Source of the DNA: Rhizobiales bacterium Ga0077545
Lineage (GTDB): Bacteria; Pseudomonadota; Alphaproteobacteria; Rhizobiales; Methylopilaceae
DNA: 64,000 nucleotides
Direction of reading: 5' to 3'
Assembly (NCBI GenBank): GCA_001464335.1
Contig: LNEV01000006.1
Location: forward strand, 62,001-126,000
Position numbers and translations under genes: made by a program. Each line of letters opens with the position of its first letter. The first letter of the stretch is position 1. Under the pieces are notes generated by a model, which saw only the letters and a program-made list of their open reading frames with translations, was not told the origin of the DNA and searched no databases. Positions 7,910 to 16,869 of this stretch are shown here, piece by piece.

Positions 7910-9190
7910 ATGTCCAAATCGTCAATCATGGAACGGCCCGACCAGGAGAGCGCAACCAAGGCCGGATATGGCGTGCATTCGGAGGTCGGCGTCCTGCGCA
8001 AGGTTCTCGTCTGCGCGCCCGGCCTCGCGCACACGCGCCTGACGCCGACAAATTGCGACGATCTTCTCTTCGACGACGTTCTGTGGGTACAGAACGCAAA
8101 GCGGGACCATTTCGACTTCATGACCAAGATGCGCGATCGCGGCGTCGATGTCGTCGAAATGCACAACGCCCTCGCCGACACCCTGGCCATTCCCGAAGGG
8201 AAGGCCTGGCTGCTCGACCGCCAGATCGTGCCGAATGAAGTCGGCCTCGGCCTCGTGGAAGACACCCGCGCCTTTCTCGACAGCCTCGAGCCGCGGCAGT
8301 TGGCCGAGTTCATGATCGGCGGTCTTGCCGCAACCGATGTTCCGGATAAATACGCCTCGAAATATCTGGCGATGGTGCAGGAATCGACCGGCGGCCGCGA
8401 ATATCTTCTGCCGCCGCTGCCGAACACGCTCTACACGCGCGACACGACCTGCTGGATCTATGGCGGCGTCACGCTCAACCCGCTGTTCTGGCCGGTGCGG
8501 CGCGAGGAAACGCTGCTCACCACCGCGATCTACAAGTTCCATCCCGATTTCGCCGGAAAGGTGAATGTGTGGTGGGGCGATCCGACGGAGAATTTCGGAT
8601 CCGCGACGCTGGAGGGCGGCGATGTTCTTGTCCCGGGCAACGGCGTCGCCATCATCGGCATGAGCGAACGCACGTCACGGCAGGCCATCACCCAGCTTGC
8701 CGCACGCCTGTTCGAAACCGGCGGCGCAAAGCATGTCATCATCGCCGCGATGCCGAAGCTCCGTGCGGCGATGCATCTCGACACGGTCTTTACGTTCTGC
8801 GACCGCGATCTCGTCTCCCTGTTCCCGAACATCGTCTACAACATGCACGCGATCTCGCTTCGACCCAACGGCGGAAAGGTCGATGTCACGGTCGAGAAAA
8901 AGCCGTTTGTCGATGTCGTCGCGGAAGCGCTCGGGCTGAAGAAATTGCGGGTTGTCGAAACCGGCGGCGATTCCTACGCAACCGAGCGCCAGCAATGGGA
9001 CAGCGGCAACAATTACGTCGCCGCCGCACCCGGCGTCGTCTTCGCCTATGACCGCAACACCTATTCCAACACGCTTCTGCGCCAGCAGGGTGTGGATGTC
9101 ATCACCATTGTGGGCGCCGAACTCGGGCGCGGGCGCGGCGGCGGCCATTGCATGACCTGCCCGCTGATACGCGATCCCGTGGATTTCTGA
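7910..9190 (+). CDS. arcA: Arginine deiminase
   Basis: This 426-residue enzyme hydrolyses L-arginine to citrulline and ammonia. All catalytic residues of the family can be located: Asp178 (YTRDTT), Glu235 (LEGGD), His289 and Asp291 ([11 protein letters not shown]) and the nucleophile Cys414 in GGGHCMTCP at the C-terminus. Length and the [11 protein letters not shown] region match bacterial ADI. The ATG at 7910 follows ACGGAG. It is cotranscribed with the antiporter at 6437-7894. With no arcB or arcC nearby the pair may serve acid resistance, nitrogen supply or citrulline release rather than ATP synthesis (inference). Confidence 0.95.
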   Translation: MSKSSIMERPDQESATKAGYGVHSEVGVLRKVLVCAPGLAHTRLTPTNCDDLLFDDVLWVQNAKRDHFDFMTKMRDRGVDVVEMHNALADTLAIPEGKAWLLDRQIVPNEVGLGLVEDTRAFLDSLEPRQLAEFMIGGLAATDVPDKYASKYLAMVQESTGGREYLLPPLPNTLYTRDTTCWIYGGVTLNPLFWPVRREETLLTTAIYKFHPDFAGKVNVWWGDPTENFGSATLEGGDVLVPGNGVAIIGMSERTSRQAITQLAARLFETGGAKHVIIAAMPKLRAAMHLDTVFTFCDRDLVSLFPNIVYNMHAISLRPNGGKVDVTVEKKPFVDVVAEALGLKKLRVVETGGDSYATERQQWDSGNNYVAAAPGVVFAYDRNTYSNTLLRQQGVDVITIVGAELGRGRGGGHCMTCPLIRDPVDF

Positions 9191-9262
9191 TGCGTGCCAC
9201 AGGGCGACGAAGCGTCACCGGCACTGGTTGGGCGGACGGGTCTTTTGGTCAGGAAAACGCGC

Positions 9263-10387
9263 ATGAACAGGCGAGGTCCAGGACATGCTTCGGTCGGCGC
9301 CGGTCGATCGCGCCTCGTCACCCTTTCATCCGCCATCATTCTTGCGGCATTTCTTCTGGCGGGCTGCGACAGCGCGGAGGATGCTCCTGCTCCGCACATT
9401 CGTCCGGTGCGCATCGTCACGGTCGAACGCCAGCCCGCGGGAAGCACGATCAGCCTGACCGGCACGGTTCAGGCGCAGACCGAGGTCGATCTGTCGTTCC
9501 GCATTGAGGGACGGCTGGTCGAGCGGCGCGTCAATGTCGGCGACACGGTGAAAGCCGGCGATGTCATTGCGCGGCTCGATCCGCAGAACGAACAGAATTC
9601 GGTGCGCGCGGCACGGGCGGCGGTTGCGGCGGCTGCCGGACAGGCAGCGGAAGCGCGCAACGATTACCAGCGCCAGAGCCAGCTTCTCAGCGGCGGCTGG
9701 GTCTCCAAGGCCCGCTACGACCAGGCCCAGCAGGCCCGGCAAACCGCCGAGGCCCAGCTCGACAGCATGCACGCCCAGCTCAGCATCGCCGAGGACCGTC
9801 TCGGATACACCGAACTCGTCGCCGATGCGGACGGAACCGTCACGACGCGCGGCGCCGAACCCGGCGAAGTCGTGCGGGCCGGGCAGATGATCGTCCAGTT
9901 GGCACGCAAGGACGGCAAGGATGCCGTGTTCGACGTGCCGCCGCAGGTCAAGGACCAGGCGCCCGCCAATCCCGAGATCGAGGTCTCGCTGACCATGGAC
10001 CCGGCGGTCCGCGCGGAGGGCCGCGTGCGCGAGGTGTCCCCCCGCGCAGACCCCGCCACCGGCACGTTTCAGGTGCGCGTCGGCCTCAGCGAACCGCCCC
10101 CGCAGATGCGGCTCGGCTCGACCGTGACCGGGCGCATGACCATCGACCGCGATGCCGGCATTTCGATCCCCGCCACCGCGCTTGGCGGCAGCGACGCGCA
10201 GCCGAGCGTGTTTGTTGTCGATCCGCAGACCATGGAGACACAGATCCGGCCCATCGAGATCGCGCGCTTCGACCAAACGCGCGTTCTGATCTCGAGCGGT
10301 CTGGAGCCGGGCGAAATTGTTGTGACGGCCGGTGTGCAGGCGCTCCGCCCGGGTCAGAAAGTACGCTTTCCGGGAGCCGGGTCATGA
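9263..10387 (+). CDS. RND efflux periplasmic adaptor (membrane fusion lipoprotein)
   Basis: This 374-residue lipoprotein has a signal peptide ending in a lipobox (FLLAGCDS). It then shows the HlyD/AcrA-like order: first beta-barrel/lipoyl half (LTGTVQAQTEVDLSFRIEGR), a short alpha-hairpin (about residues 95-170, rich in Ala/Gln), a second lipoyl half (YTELVADADGTVTTRGAEPGE), and a C-terminal membrane-proximal domain. It joins the inner-membrane RND pump to an outer-membrane channel. The pump gene starts within its stop codon (ATGA overlap). The ATG at 9263 follows AGGAAA. No outer-membrane factor is encoded nearby. Confidence 0.93.
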   Translation: MNRRGPGHASVGAGRSRLVTLSSAIILAAFLLAGCDSAEDAPAPHIRPVRIVTVERQPAGSTISLTGTVQAQTEVDLSFRIEGRLVERRVNVGDTVKAGDVIARLDPQNEQNSVRAARAAVAAAAGQAAEARNDYQRQSQLLSGGWVSKARYDQAQQARQTAEAQLDSMHAQLSIAEDRLGYTELVADADGTVTTRGAEPGEVVRAGQMIVQLARKDGKDAVFDVPPQVKDQAPANPEIEVSLTMDPAVRAEGRVREVSPRADPATGTFQVRVGLSEPPPQMRLGSTVTGRMTIDRDAGISIPATALGGSDAQPSVFVVDPQTMETQIRPIEIARFDQTRVLISSGLEPGEIVVTAGVQALRPGQKVRFPGAGS

Positions 10388-13300
10388 TGGGGCCCAACCT
10401 CTCGGAATGGTCGATCCGGCGGCCTTCCCTGATCCTGTATCTGATGCTCGCGGCCATTGTCGGCGGCACATTGGCCTTCCTGCAGCTCGGCCGCGCGGAA
10501 GATCCGGCCTTCACCTTCCGGACCATGGTCGTACAGGCCTCATGGCCGGGGGCCACGATCGAGGACACGCTGCAGCAGGTGACGGAGCGCATCGAGCGCG
10601 CGGTTCAGGAAACGCCGCAGATCGATACGGTCCGCAGCTACACGCGGCCCGGCGTGACCACGATCTTCGTCGACCTCAAGGGCTCGACGCCGCCGGGCGA
10701 TGTGGAAGATCTGTGGTATCAGGTGCGCAAGCGCGTCGGCGACATACGGCACACGCTCCCGGCCGGCATTGCCGGGGTCGGCTTCAACGACGATTTCGGC
10801 GATACATACGGCATCATCTACGGCCTCGTTTCGGACGGCTTCACCGACCGGCAGGTGCGCGATTATGCCGAGGACATCCGCTCGAAGCTGCTGCTCGTTC
10901 CCGACGTGTCGAAGATCGAAATACTCGGCGTGCAGGACGAGCGGATCTTCGTCGAATTCGCACCCGACCGGCTCGCGGCGCTCGGGCTCGACTACCCCTC
11001 GCTGATCTCGACCCTTCAGGCGCAGAACGTGGTGCGCCCTTCCGGCGTCATCGAGACCGGCCTGGAACGGCTGTCGCTGCGTGTCTCCGGCGCTTTCGAG
11101 ACCGCGGACGACGTGGCCAATGTCAATATTTTCGCCGATGGGCGGCTCGTGCGTCTTGGCGACATCGCCGAAGTGCGTCGCGGCTATGCGGACCCGCCGC
11201 AGCCTTTGTTCCGCGTCAACGGCCGGCCCGCCGTCGGCATCGCCATCGCGATGCGGGATTCCGGGGACATCCTCGCGCTCGGCCGCAACATCAAGACCGC
11301 GATGAACGGCATTGTCGCCGATCTGCCGATCGGCATCGAGCCGGTCGTCGTCGCCGACCAGGCGGTGACTGTCGACACCGCGATCAACGAATTCACCACC
11401 TCGCTGTGGCAGGCGATCGCCATCATCATTGTCGTCAGCTTCTTCAGCCTCGGCGCCCGGCCCGGCGCGGTCGTCGCGCTCGCCATCCCGCTGACGCTCG
11501 CCATCGTGTTTGCACTGATGGCGGTCTTCGGCATCGACCTTCACCGCGTCTCGCTCGGCGCGCTCATCATCGCGCTGACGCTTCTGGTGGACGATGCCAT
11601 GACGACGGTCGATGCAATGATGCGGCGGCTGTCCGCTGGCGACAGCAAGGAACAGGCCGCGACGTTCGCCTACCGTGCGCTCGCGACACCGATGCTGGCG
11701 GGAACTCTGGTCACGATCACGGGCTTCGTGCCCATCGGCTTCGCAAAAAGCAGCGCCGGGGAATACACGTTCTCAATCTTCGCCGTCGTCGCCATCGCGC
11801 TTGTCGTGTCGTGGTTCGTCGCGGTTCTCTTCGCACCGCTTATCGGCATGGCCATCGTGAAGGCGCCGGCGAAAACCGCATCGGACCGTCCCGGACTGCT
11901 CGAGCGAATCTATGTGCCCTTCCTGACCTTCGCGATGCGTGCGCGCTGGATCACCATTGCCCTGACGATTGGCCTGTTTGCTGTGTCGGTGTTCGCGCTG
12001 CGTTTCGTTCCCCAGCAATTCTTTCCGGCATCCGACCGGCCCGAACTGATCGTCGATCTCACGTTGTCCCAAGGCGCGTCGATCTATGCCGCCGACGATG
12101 CCGCAAAACGTCTGGACGCCGTGCTGACGGGCGATCCTGACGTGGCGCACTGGAGCAGCTATGTCGGACGTGGCGCGATCCGGTTCTACCTGACGCTGAA
12201 CGTGCAGCTTCCCAACGATTTCTTCACCCAGACGGTCATCGTGGCCAAGGACGTCGATGCGCGCCACCGCCTGCAGGCCAAGCTTGAAACGGCTCTTGCC
12301 GAACGCTTTCCCGACGCGGTTGGCCGCGTCTACCCGCTTGAGCTCGGACCGCCTGTGGGCTGGCCGGTCCAATACCGCGTTTCCGGTCCGGACACGGCCG
12401 AGGTGCGCCGCATCGCACTATCCCTTGCACAGACGATGTCCGCACATCCCGACGTTCTGAACATCAATTACGACTGGATGGAGCCGAAGCGGCAATTGCG
12501 GATCCGGGTGGATCAGGATCAGGCCCGGCGGCTCGGCCTCAGTTCGGCGAGCCTTGCGGCGACGTTGAACGCGGCGGTGACCGGGACCACGATCACGCAA
12601 GTGCGCGATCATATCTATCTGATCGATGTCGTTGCGCGCGCCACCGCCAGCCAGCGCGCCTCCATCGACACCGTCCGCGAGCTTCAGGTTCCGGTGCCGG
12701 GCGGCCGCACGGTGGCGCTGGGCCAATTCGCGAGTTTCGAATACGAACAGGCATCTCCGCTCGTCTGGCGGCGCGACCGCGTGCCGACACTTACCGTGCG
12801 GGCCGACATCACCCCCGGCGCCCTTGCGGAAGCCGTCGTTTCGGAACTCGACGAGCCCCTGCAGACCTTGAGAGCGGGCCTTCCCGCCGGTTACCGGATC
12901 GATCTTGGCGGCATTGCCGAGGAAAGCGCCTATTCGCGGGGCTCCGTGCTCGCTGTCGTGCCGTTCATGCTGCTGCTGACGCTCACGATCCTGATGTTCC
13001 ATCTGCAGAGCTTCCAGCGCGTCGCGCTCGTTCTCGGCGTCGTGCCGCTGGCCCTGATCGGCGTCGTTTTGGCGCTTCTTCTGTTCAACCAACCGCTCGG
13101 CTTCGTCGCCATTCTGGGCATCCTCTCGCTGCTCGGCATGGTCGCTAAGAACGCGGTCATCCTCATCACGCAGATCGAAGCCGACCGGCTGGAAGGCCGG
13201 AGCATGTGGGATGCCGTGGTCAGTGCGAGCACCTCGCGAGCACGTCCGATCCTGCTGACGGCGGGATCGACCGTGCTCGGTCTTCTGCCCATTGCCCCGA

Positions 13301-13470
13301 CCGTGTTCTGGGGGCCGATGGCCTTCGCCATCATGGGCGGGTTGATGGTTGCCTCGCTGCTGACGCTTGTGTTCCTGCCGACGCTCTACGTCACCTGGTT
13401 CCGCGCGCCGGAAACCACGGCCGAGCAGCGCGAGCCCGACGGCATCAAGCCATCGGGAAGCCCGGCATGA
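10384..13470 (+). CDS. RND-family multidrug efflux pump, inner-membrane subunit
   Basis: This 1028-residue pump shows the AcrB/HAE1-like double layout: TM1, a large periplasmic loop, TM2-6, then the repeat. Proton-relay acids Asp403-Asp404 are present in LLVDDAMTTVDAMM, the equivalent of AcrB Asp407/408. The C-terminal half carries ILGILSLLGMVAKNAVILI and ARPILLTAGSTVLGLLP, typical of the family. It is translationally coupled on both sides: its ATG overlaps the adaptor stop and its TGA overlaps the MFS start. The substrates are unknown. It resembles the shorter, divergent RND group often labelled 'efflux RND transporter permease subunit'. Confidence 0.94.
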   Translation: MMGPNLSEWSIRRPSLILYLMLAAIVGGTLAFLQLGRAEDPAFTFRTMVVQASWPGATIEDTLQQVTERIERAVQETPQIDTVRSYTRPGVTTIFVDLKGSTPPGDVEDLWYQVRKRVGDIRHTLPAGIAGVGFNDDFGDTYGIIYGLVSDGFTDRQVRDYAEDIRSKLLLVPDVSKIEILGVQDERIFVEFAPDRLAALGLDYPSLISTLQAQNVVRPSGVIETGLERLSLRVSGAFETADDVANVNIFADGRLVRLGDIAEVRRGYADPPQPLFRVNGRPAVGIAIAMRDSGDILALGRNIKTAMNGIVADLPIGIEPVVVADQAVTVDTAINEFTTSLWQAIAIIIVVSFFSLGARPGAVVALAIPLTLAIVFALMAVFGIDLHRVSLGALIIALTLLVDDAMTTVDAMMRRLSAGDSKEQAATFAYRALATPMLAGTLVTITGFVPIGFAKSSAGEYTFSIFAVVAIALVVSWFVAVLFAPLIGMAIVKAPAKTASDRPGLLERIYVPFLTFAMRARWITIALTIGLFAVSVFALRFVPQQFFPASDRPELIVDLTLSQGASIYAADDAAKRLDAVLTGDPDVAHWSSYVGRGAIRFYLTLNVQLPNDFFTQTVIVAKDVDARHRLQAKLETALAERFPDAVGRVYPLELGPPVGWPVQYRVSGPDTAEVRRIALSLAQTMSAHPDVLNINYDWMEPKRQLRIRVDQDQARRLGLSSASLAATLNAAVTGTTITQVRDHIYLIDVVARATASQRASIDTVRELQVPVPGGRTVALGQFASFEYEQASPLVWRRDRVPTLTVRADITPGALAEAVVSELDEPLQTLRAGLPAGYRIDLGGIAEESAYSRGSVLAVVPFMLLLTLTILMFHLQSFQRVALVLGVVPLALIGVVLALLLFNQPLGFVAILGILSLLGMVAKNAVILITQIEADRLEGRSMWDAVVSASTSRARPILLTAGSTVLGLLPIAPTVFWGPMAFAIMGGLMVASLLTLVFLPTLYVTWFRAPETTAEQREPDGIKPSGSPA

Positions 13471-14690
13471 TCGCGCGATCGGCATCCGGCCGAAGCCTCG
13501 CATCGGCCCGCGCCGTCTTTTACCAGCTTCTGGCCGCGCACGCCCTCGCACTTGTCAGTACGGGTGTCGCAACCATCGCCCTTGCCCTTCTTGCCTATGA
13601 CATCGCAGGCGCCGAGGCCGGCGCGGTGCTCGGCACGGCGCTCGGCATCAAGATGCTGGGCTATGTCCTCGTCACGCCTCTCGCATCGGCGTTCGTGGAA
13701 CGGCTGCCGCGCCGCGCCACTCTGGTCATGCTGGACCTCGTTCGCGCCGCGGTGGTCCTCACCCTGCCCTTCGTCTCCCGCGTGATCGAAATCTACATTC
13801 TGATCTTCATCTTCCAGGCAGCTTCCGCAACGTTCACCACCTCGATGCAGGCGACCGTGCCGGAACTGCTCCCGGACCGCCATGAATATACGCGCGCCTT
13901 GTCGCTGACGCGGCTTGCCGTGGAGCTCGAAAACGTGGTCAGCCCTCTTCTGGCGGCAGCACTTCTGCTCGCGCTCAGCTTCCGCAGCCTTTTCATCCTG
14001 ACCGTGTTCGGCTTTCTGGTGTCGGCCGCGCTCATTCTCTTTGCCGCGCTGCCGACAAGCCACGCCTCCGGCACCGGGGTGTTGCGCGAGCGCCTGACCC
14101 GCGGGTTCCGTACATTCTTCCGGACGCCGCGCCTGCGCGCGCTGATCGCGCTTAATCTCGCGGCGTCGGCGGCGATGGCGATGGTGATCGTCAACACGGT
14201 CGTCTATGTGCAGGCAAATCTTGGGATGAGCGATACGGCGACGGCCGCGGCGCTTGCGGTCTACGGCGCGGGATCGGTGGCGGCGGCTCTGCTCGTTCCA
14301 CGGCTGATGGCCTGGAGCAGCGACCGCTCGGCCATGCTCGCCGGGGGCGCGCTTGCGGCACTGGCCCTTCTGTTCGGAATGGCCATTGCAGGTTATGCCG
14401 CGCTGCTGCCGCTCTGGCTTGGTCTCGGTTTCGGCTCGGCGTTGGCGCAAACGCCTGCGGGTGTCCTGATCTGCCGCTCAAGCGGCGAGGACGACCGGCA
14501 GAGCCTTTACGCGGCGCAATTCGCCATTTCCAGTCTCTGCCTTCTCGTAACCTACCCGCTCGCGGGCTGGCTTGGCGCGGAAGCAGGAATTCCCGTGACG
14601 TTCCTCGCTTTTGGACTTATCGCGGGTGCCGGTGTCGTGGCGGCGGCCAGCGTCTGGCCGCCGCGCGATCGCGCGACTCTGGAGACCTGA
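13467..14690 (+). CDS. Major facilitator superfamily exporter
   Basis: This 407-residue protein has about 12 hydrophobic segments and the MFS loop motif in the first half (ASAFVERLPRRATLVMLDLVRA). An EntS/MFS_3-like region follows (ATFTTSMQATVPELLPDRHEYTRALSLTRLAVELENVVSPLLA). Its ATG overlaps the RND pump stop (ATGA), so synthesis is coupled to the pump. An MFS and an RND pump in one coupled operon suggest two-step export of a toxic or secreted compound: cytoplasm to periplasm, then periplasm out. That is inference from gene order. Confidence 0.88.
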   Translation: MIARSASGRSLASARAVFYQLLAAHALALVSTGVATIALALLAYDIAGAEAGAVLGTALGIKMLGYVLVTPLASAFVERLPRRATLVMLDLVRAAVVLTLPFVSRVIEIYILIFIFQAASATFTTSMQATVPELLPDRHEYTRALSLTRLAVELENVVSPLLAAALLLALSFRSLFILTVFGFLVSAALILFAALPTSHASGTGVLRERLTRGFRTFFRTPRLRALIALNLAASAAMAMVIVNTVVYVQANLGMSDTATAAALAVYGAGSVAAALLVPRLMAWSSDRSAMLAGGALAALALLFGMAIAGYAALLPLWLGLGFGSALAQTPAGVLICRSSGEDDRQSLYAAQFAISSLCLLVTYPLAGWLGAEAGIPVTFLAFGLIAGAGVVAAASVWPPRDRATLET

Positions 14691-14727
14691 AAATGTTGTT
14701 ACAAAGGTCGCATTTGAGGAGATTGCC

Positions 14728-15342
14728 ATGATATCGAGACGATCTTTCATACAATGGCTGGTCGCGGCTCTGGTGCCCGTTGCCGCCCTCACCGAAGACG
14801 CCGACGCCCAGCAGCAGCCGCCCAGACGCGGCAGCGGATCGGGTGGCGGCTCCGGCGGAAGAGGTTCCGGAGGCCGTGGCTCGGGCGGCGGTTCCGGTAA
14901 TCGCCCAGGCTCGGGCAATCGACCCGGCTCCGGCAATCGCCCGGGTTCCGGCAATCGCCCCGGCGGCGGTTCCGGAAACCGGCCCGGCTCGGGCAATCGG
15001 CCAGGTTCCGGCGAACGACCCGGTGGCGGCAGGCCGGGATCCGGCAACAGACCGGGGCGCCCCGGCGACGGAAGACCTGGATCCGGCAACAGGCCGGGAC
15101 GCCGTCCCTACCGTCGACCCCGGCCAAACCGGCGTCCTCCGCCCGTGCGGTGGGAACGCGTGCCCGCGCGACGCCCCGGTTTCATCTGGGTGCCGGGCTA
15201 CTGGGCCTGGGACCCGTGGCTGTGGGACTACACCTGGGTTTCGGGTCGCTGGGTCGTGGCTCGCTCTGGCCGCCGCTGGCGTAACGGCAGCTGGTCGTCG
15301 CGTGGCGGCAATTGGGTGTGGTCGCCGGGAGTGTGGTATTGA
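14728..15342 (+). CDS. Exported Gly/Arg/Pro-rich protein with WVPGYW-type C-terminus
   Basis: This 204-residue protein begins MISRRSFIQWLVAALVPVAA, which carries a twin-arginine-like SRRSFIQ motif and a hydrophobic core, with a probable cut after ADA. The next ~95 residues are a low-complexity chain of GSGNRPG-like units. The C-terminus is aromatic: FIWVPGYWAWDPWLWDY, SGRWV, GSWSSRGGNWVWSPGVWY. This resembles YXWGXW-repeat and related small envelope proteins of alphaproteobacteria. No enzymatic motif was seen. The ATG at 14728 follows TGAGGA. A periplasmic or surface structural role is a guess. Opposite-strand open frames here arise from the repeat composition. Confidence 0.7.
   Translation: MISRRSFIQWLVAALVPVAALTEDADAQQQPPRRGSGSGGGSGGRGSGGRGSGGGSGNRPGSGNRPGSGNRPGSGNRPGGGSGNRPGSGNRPGSGERPGGGRPGSGNRPGRPGDGRPGSGNRPGRRPYRRPRPNRRPPPVRWERVPARRPGFIWVPGYWAWDPWLWDYTWVSGRWVVARSGRRWRNGSWSSRGGNWVWSPGVWY
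14890..15101 (+). repeat. Degenerate tandem repeat encoding GSGNRPG units
   Basis: A core 18- to 21-base unit, seen as variants of GGCTCCGGCAATCGCCC, recurs about ten times within the gene at 14728-15342. The units differ mainly at third codon positions, so the repeat is old or maintained by selection on the peptide, but slippage and length change are plausible. Confidence 0.8.
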
Positions 15343-15351
15343 CAACGCGCC

Positions 15352-15375
15352 GCGGGGCCGGGCTGCCGGCCCCGC
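15352..15375 (+). terminator. Terminator-like hairpin after the Gly-rich protein gene
   Basis: GCGGGGCCGG (15352-15361) and CCGGCCCCGC (15366-15375) form a perfect 10-bp stem with a GCTG loop, 10 bases after the stop at 15342. No T-run follows, and the next gene starts 38 bases later. Termination may be partial. Confidence 0.5.
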
Positions 15376-15412
15376 TCATGCCGGTGCGCCGTCCTGATCC
15401 ACGGTGCCCCGC

Positions 15413-16840
15413 ATGAGCACGCCCGATACGAAAAAGGTTTCGGTCTTCGTCCTCGCCTCCATGGTGGTCGGCTCGATGGTCGGGGCCGGAATCTTTTCGC
15501 TGCCGCAGACCTTCGGACGGGTCACAGGACCTTTCGGCGCAATCGTCTCCTGGATAATCGCGGGCAGCGGCATGCTGACGCTCGCGCTCGTCTTTCAGAC
15601 CCTCTCGCGCCGCAAGCCCGAACTGGATGCGGGCGTCTACGCCTACGCAAAGGCCGGGTTCGGAGACTATCCCGGCTTTCTGTCCGCTCTCGGCTACTGG
15701 ACGGTGTGCTGCCTTGGCAATGTCTCCTATTTCATTCTCATCAAATCGACCCTTGGCGCGGTCGTCCCGGCCTTCGGCGACGGCAACACGGTGCAGGCCG
15801 TCGCCGCATCGTCCATGCTTCTGTGAACGGTTCATTTTCTGATCCTGCGCGGCGTGCGCCAGGCCGCCTTCATCAACACGGTTGCGACAATTGCCAAGAT
15901 CATTCCGATCCTTGTCTTCATCGTCATCGTTGCGGCGGCCTTCAAAGCCGATTTGTTCCGCCTCGATTTCTGGGGCACCAGCGAGCCCTCCGTCGCGGCC
16001 ATCCTCAATCAGGTCCGCGGCACGATGCTCGTGACGGTGTTCGTCTTCGTCGGCATCGAGGGGGCCAGTGTCTATTCCCGCTATGCACGCCGGCGCGAGG
16101 ATGTCGGCATCGCCACCATATCGGGCTTTCTCGGCGTGCTGGCGCTGATGGTTCTGGTAACGCTCTTGTCCTACGGCGTACTGACGCAATCCGAGCTTGC
16201 CGGACTGCGCAATCCGTCGATGGCGGGCGTGCTTCAGGCCGTTGTCGGTCCGTGGGGTGCGATCTTCGTCAGCGCAGGGCTGATCGTTTCGGTGTCAGGC
16301 GCCTATCTGTCGTGGTCTCTTCTAGCAGCCGAAGTGCTGTGGTCGGCGGCGCGCACCGGGACCATGCCGTCCTTCCTGCAACACGAGAACCGCAATCAAG
16401 TGCCGGCTTCGGCCCTGTGGCTGACCAACGGCCTTATCCAGATTTTCCTCATCCTGACGCTCTTTTTCGACCAGGCGTTCCTGATGGCGCTGAAGCTCAC
16501 GGGGTCGATGATCCTCGTGCCCTATCTGCTCGTGGCGGCCTATGCGCTCAAGCTGGCATGGACCGGCGAGACCTATGCTGCCGCCGACAACCGCCGCGCC
16601 GATTTCATCCTGGCCGCGCTCGCGACCCTCTATGCCGTCGGGCTGATCTATGCCGGTGGTCTCAAATTCCTGCTCTTGTCGACCGCCATTTATGCGCCGG
16701 GCACAGTGCTCTACATCATCGCCCGGCGTGAACAGCGCGCGCGCCTTTTCACGCATCGTGAAGCCATCGGTTTCGGCCTTCTTCTCACATGCTGCATCGC
16801 TGTCGCGTACGGGCTGACGGTCGGAGCCGTTGCGATTTGA
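15413..16840 (+). pseudogene. Second arginine:ornithine antiporter copy, interrupted by one in-frame TGA
   Basis: The 476-codon reading matches the arcD at 6437-7894 along its whole length: VVGSMVGAGIFSLPQTFG, DAGVYAYAKAGFGDYPGF, LILRG..QAAFINTV, TMLVTVFVFVGIEGASVYSRYA. Codon 138 (15824-15826) is TGA. The frame does not change, and the TGA lines up exactly with a TGG Trp codon of the paralogue (GIWLFHF in arcD, LL*TVHF here). It is therefore a single-base nonsense change, not a frameshift. Either the gene is dead, the two halves are made separately (a second start could lie near 15854), readthrough occurs, or the base is a sequencing error. The ATG at 15413 is used; a GTG nine bases upstream is also open. 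Confidence 0.85.
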
Positions 16841-16869
16841 GAGATGGCACCTCCGCCCGTGAGCGGTCG

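Noticed and set aside
14478-15345. Minus-strand frames over the GSGNRPG repeat region
   Set aside because: Low-complexity Pro/Arg/Gly translations produced by the repeat itself. No start signal or family match.
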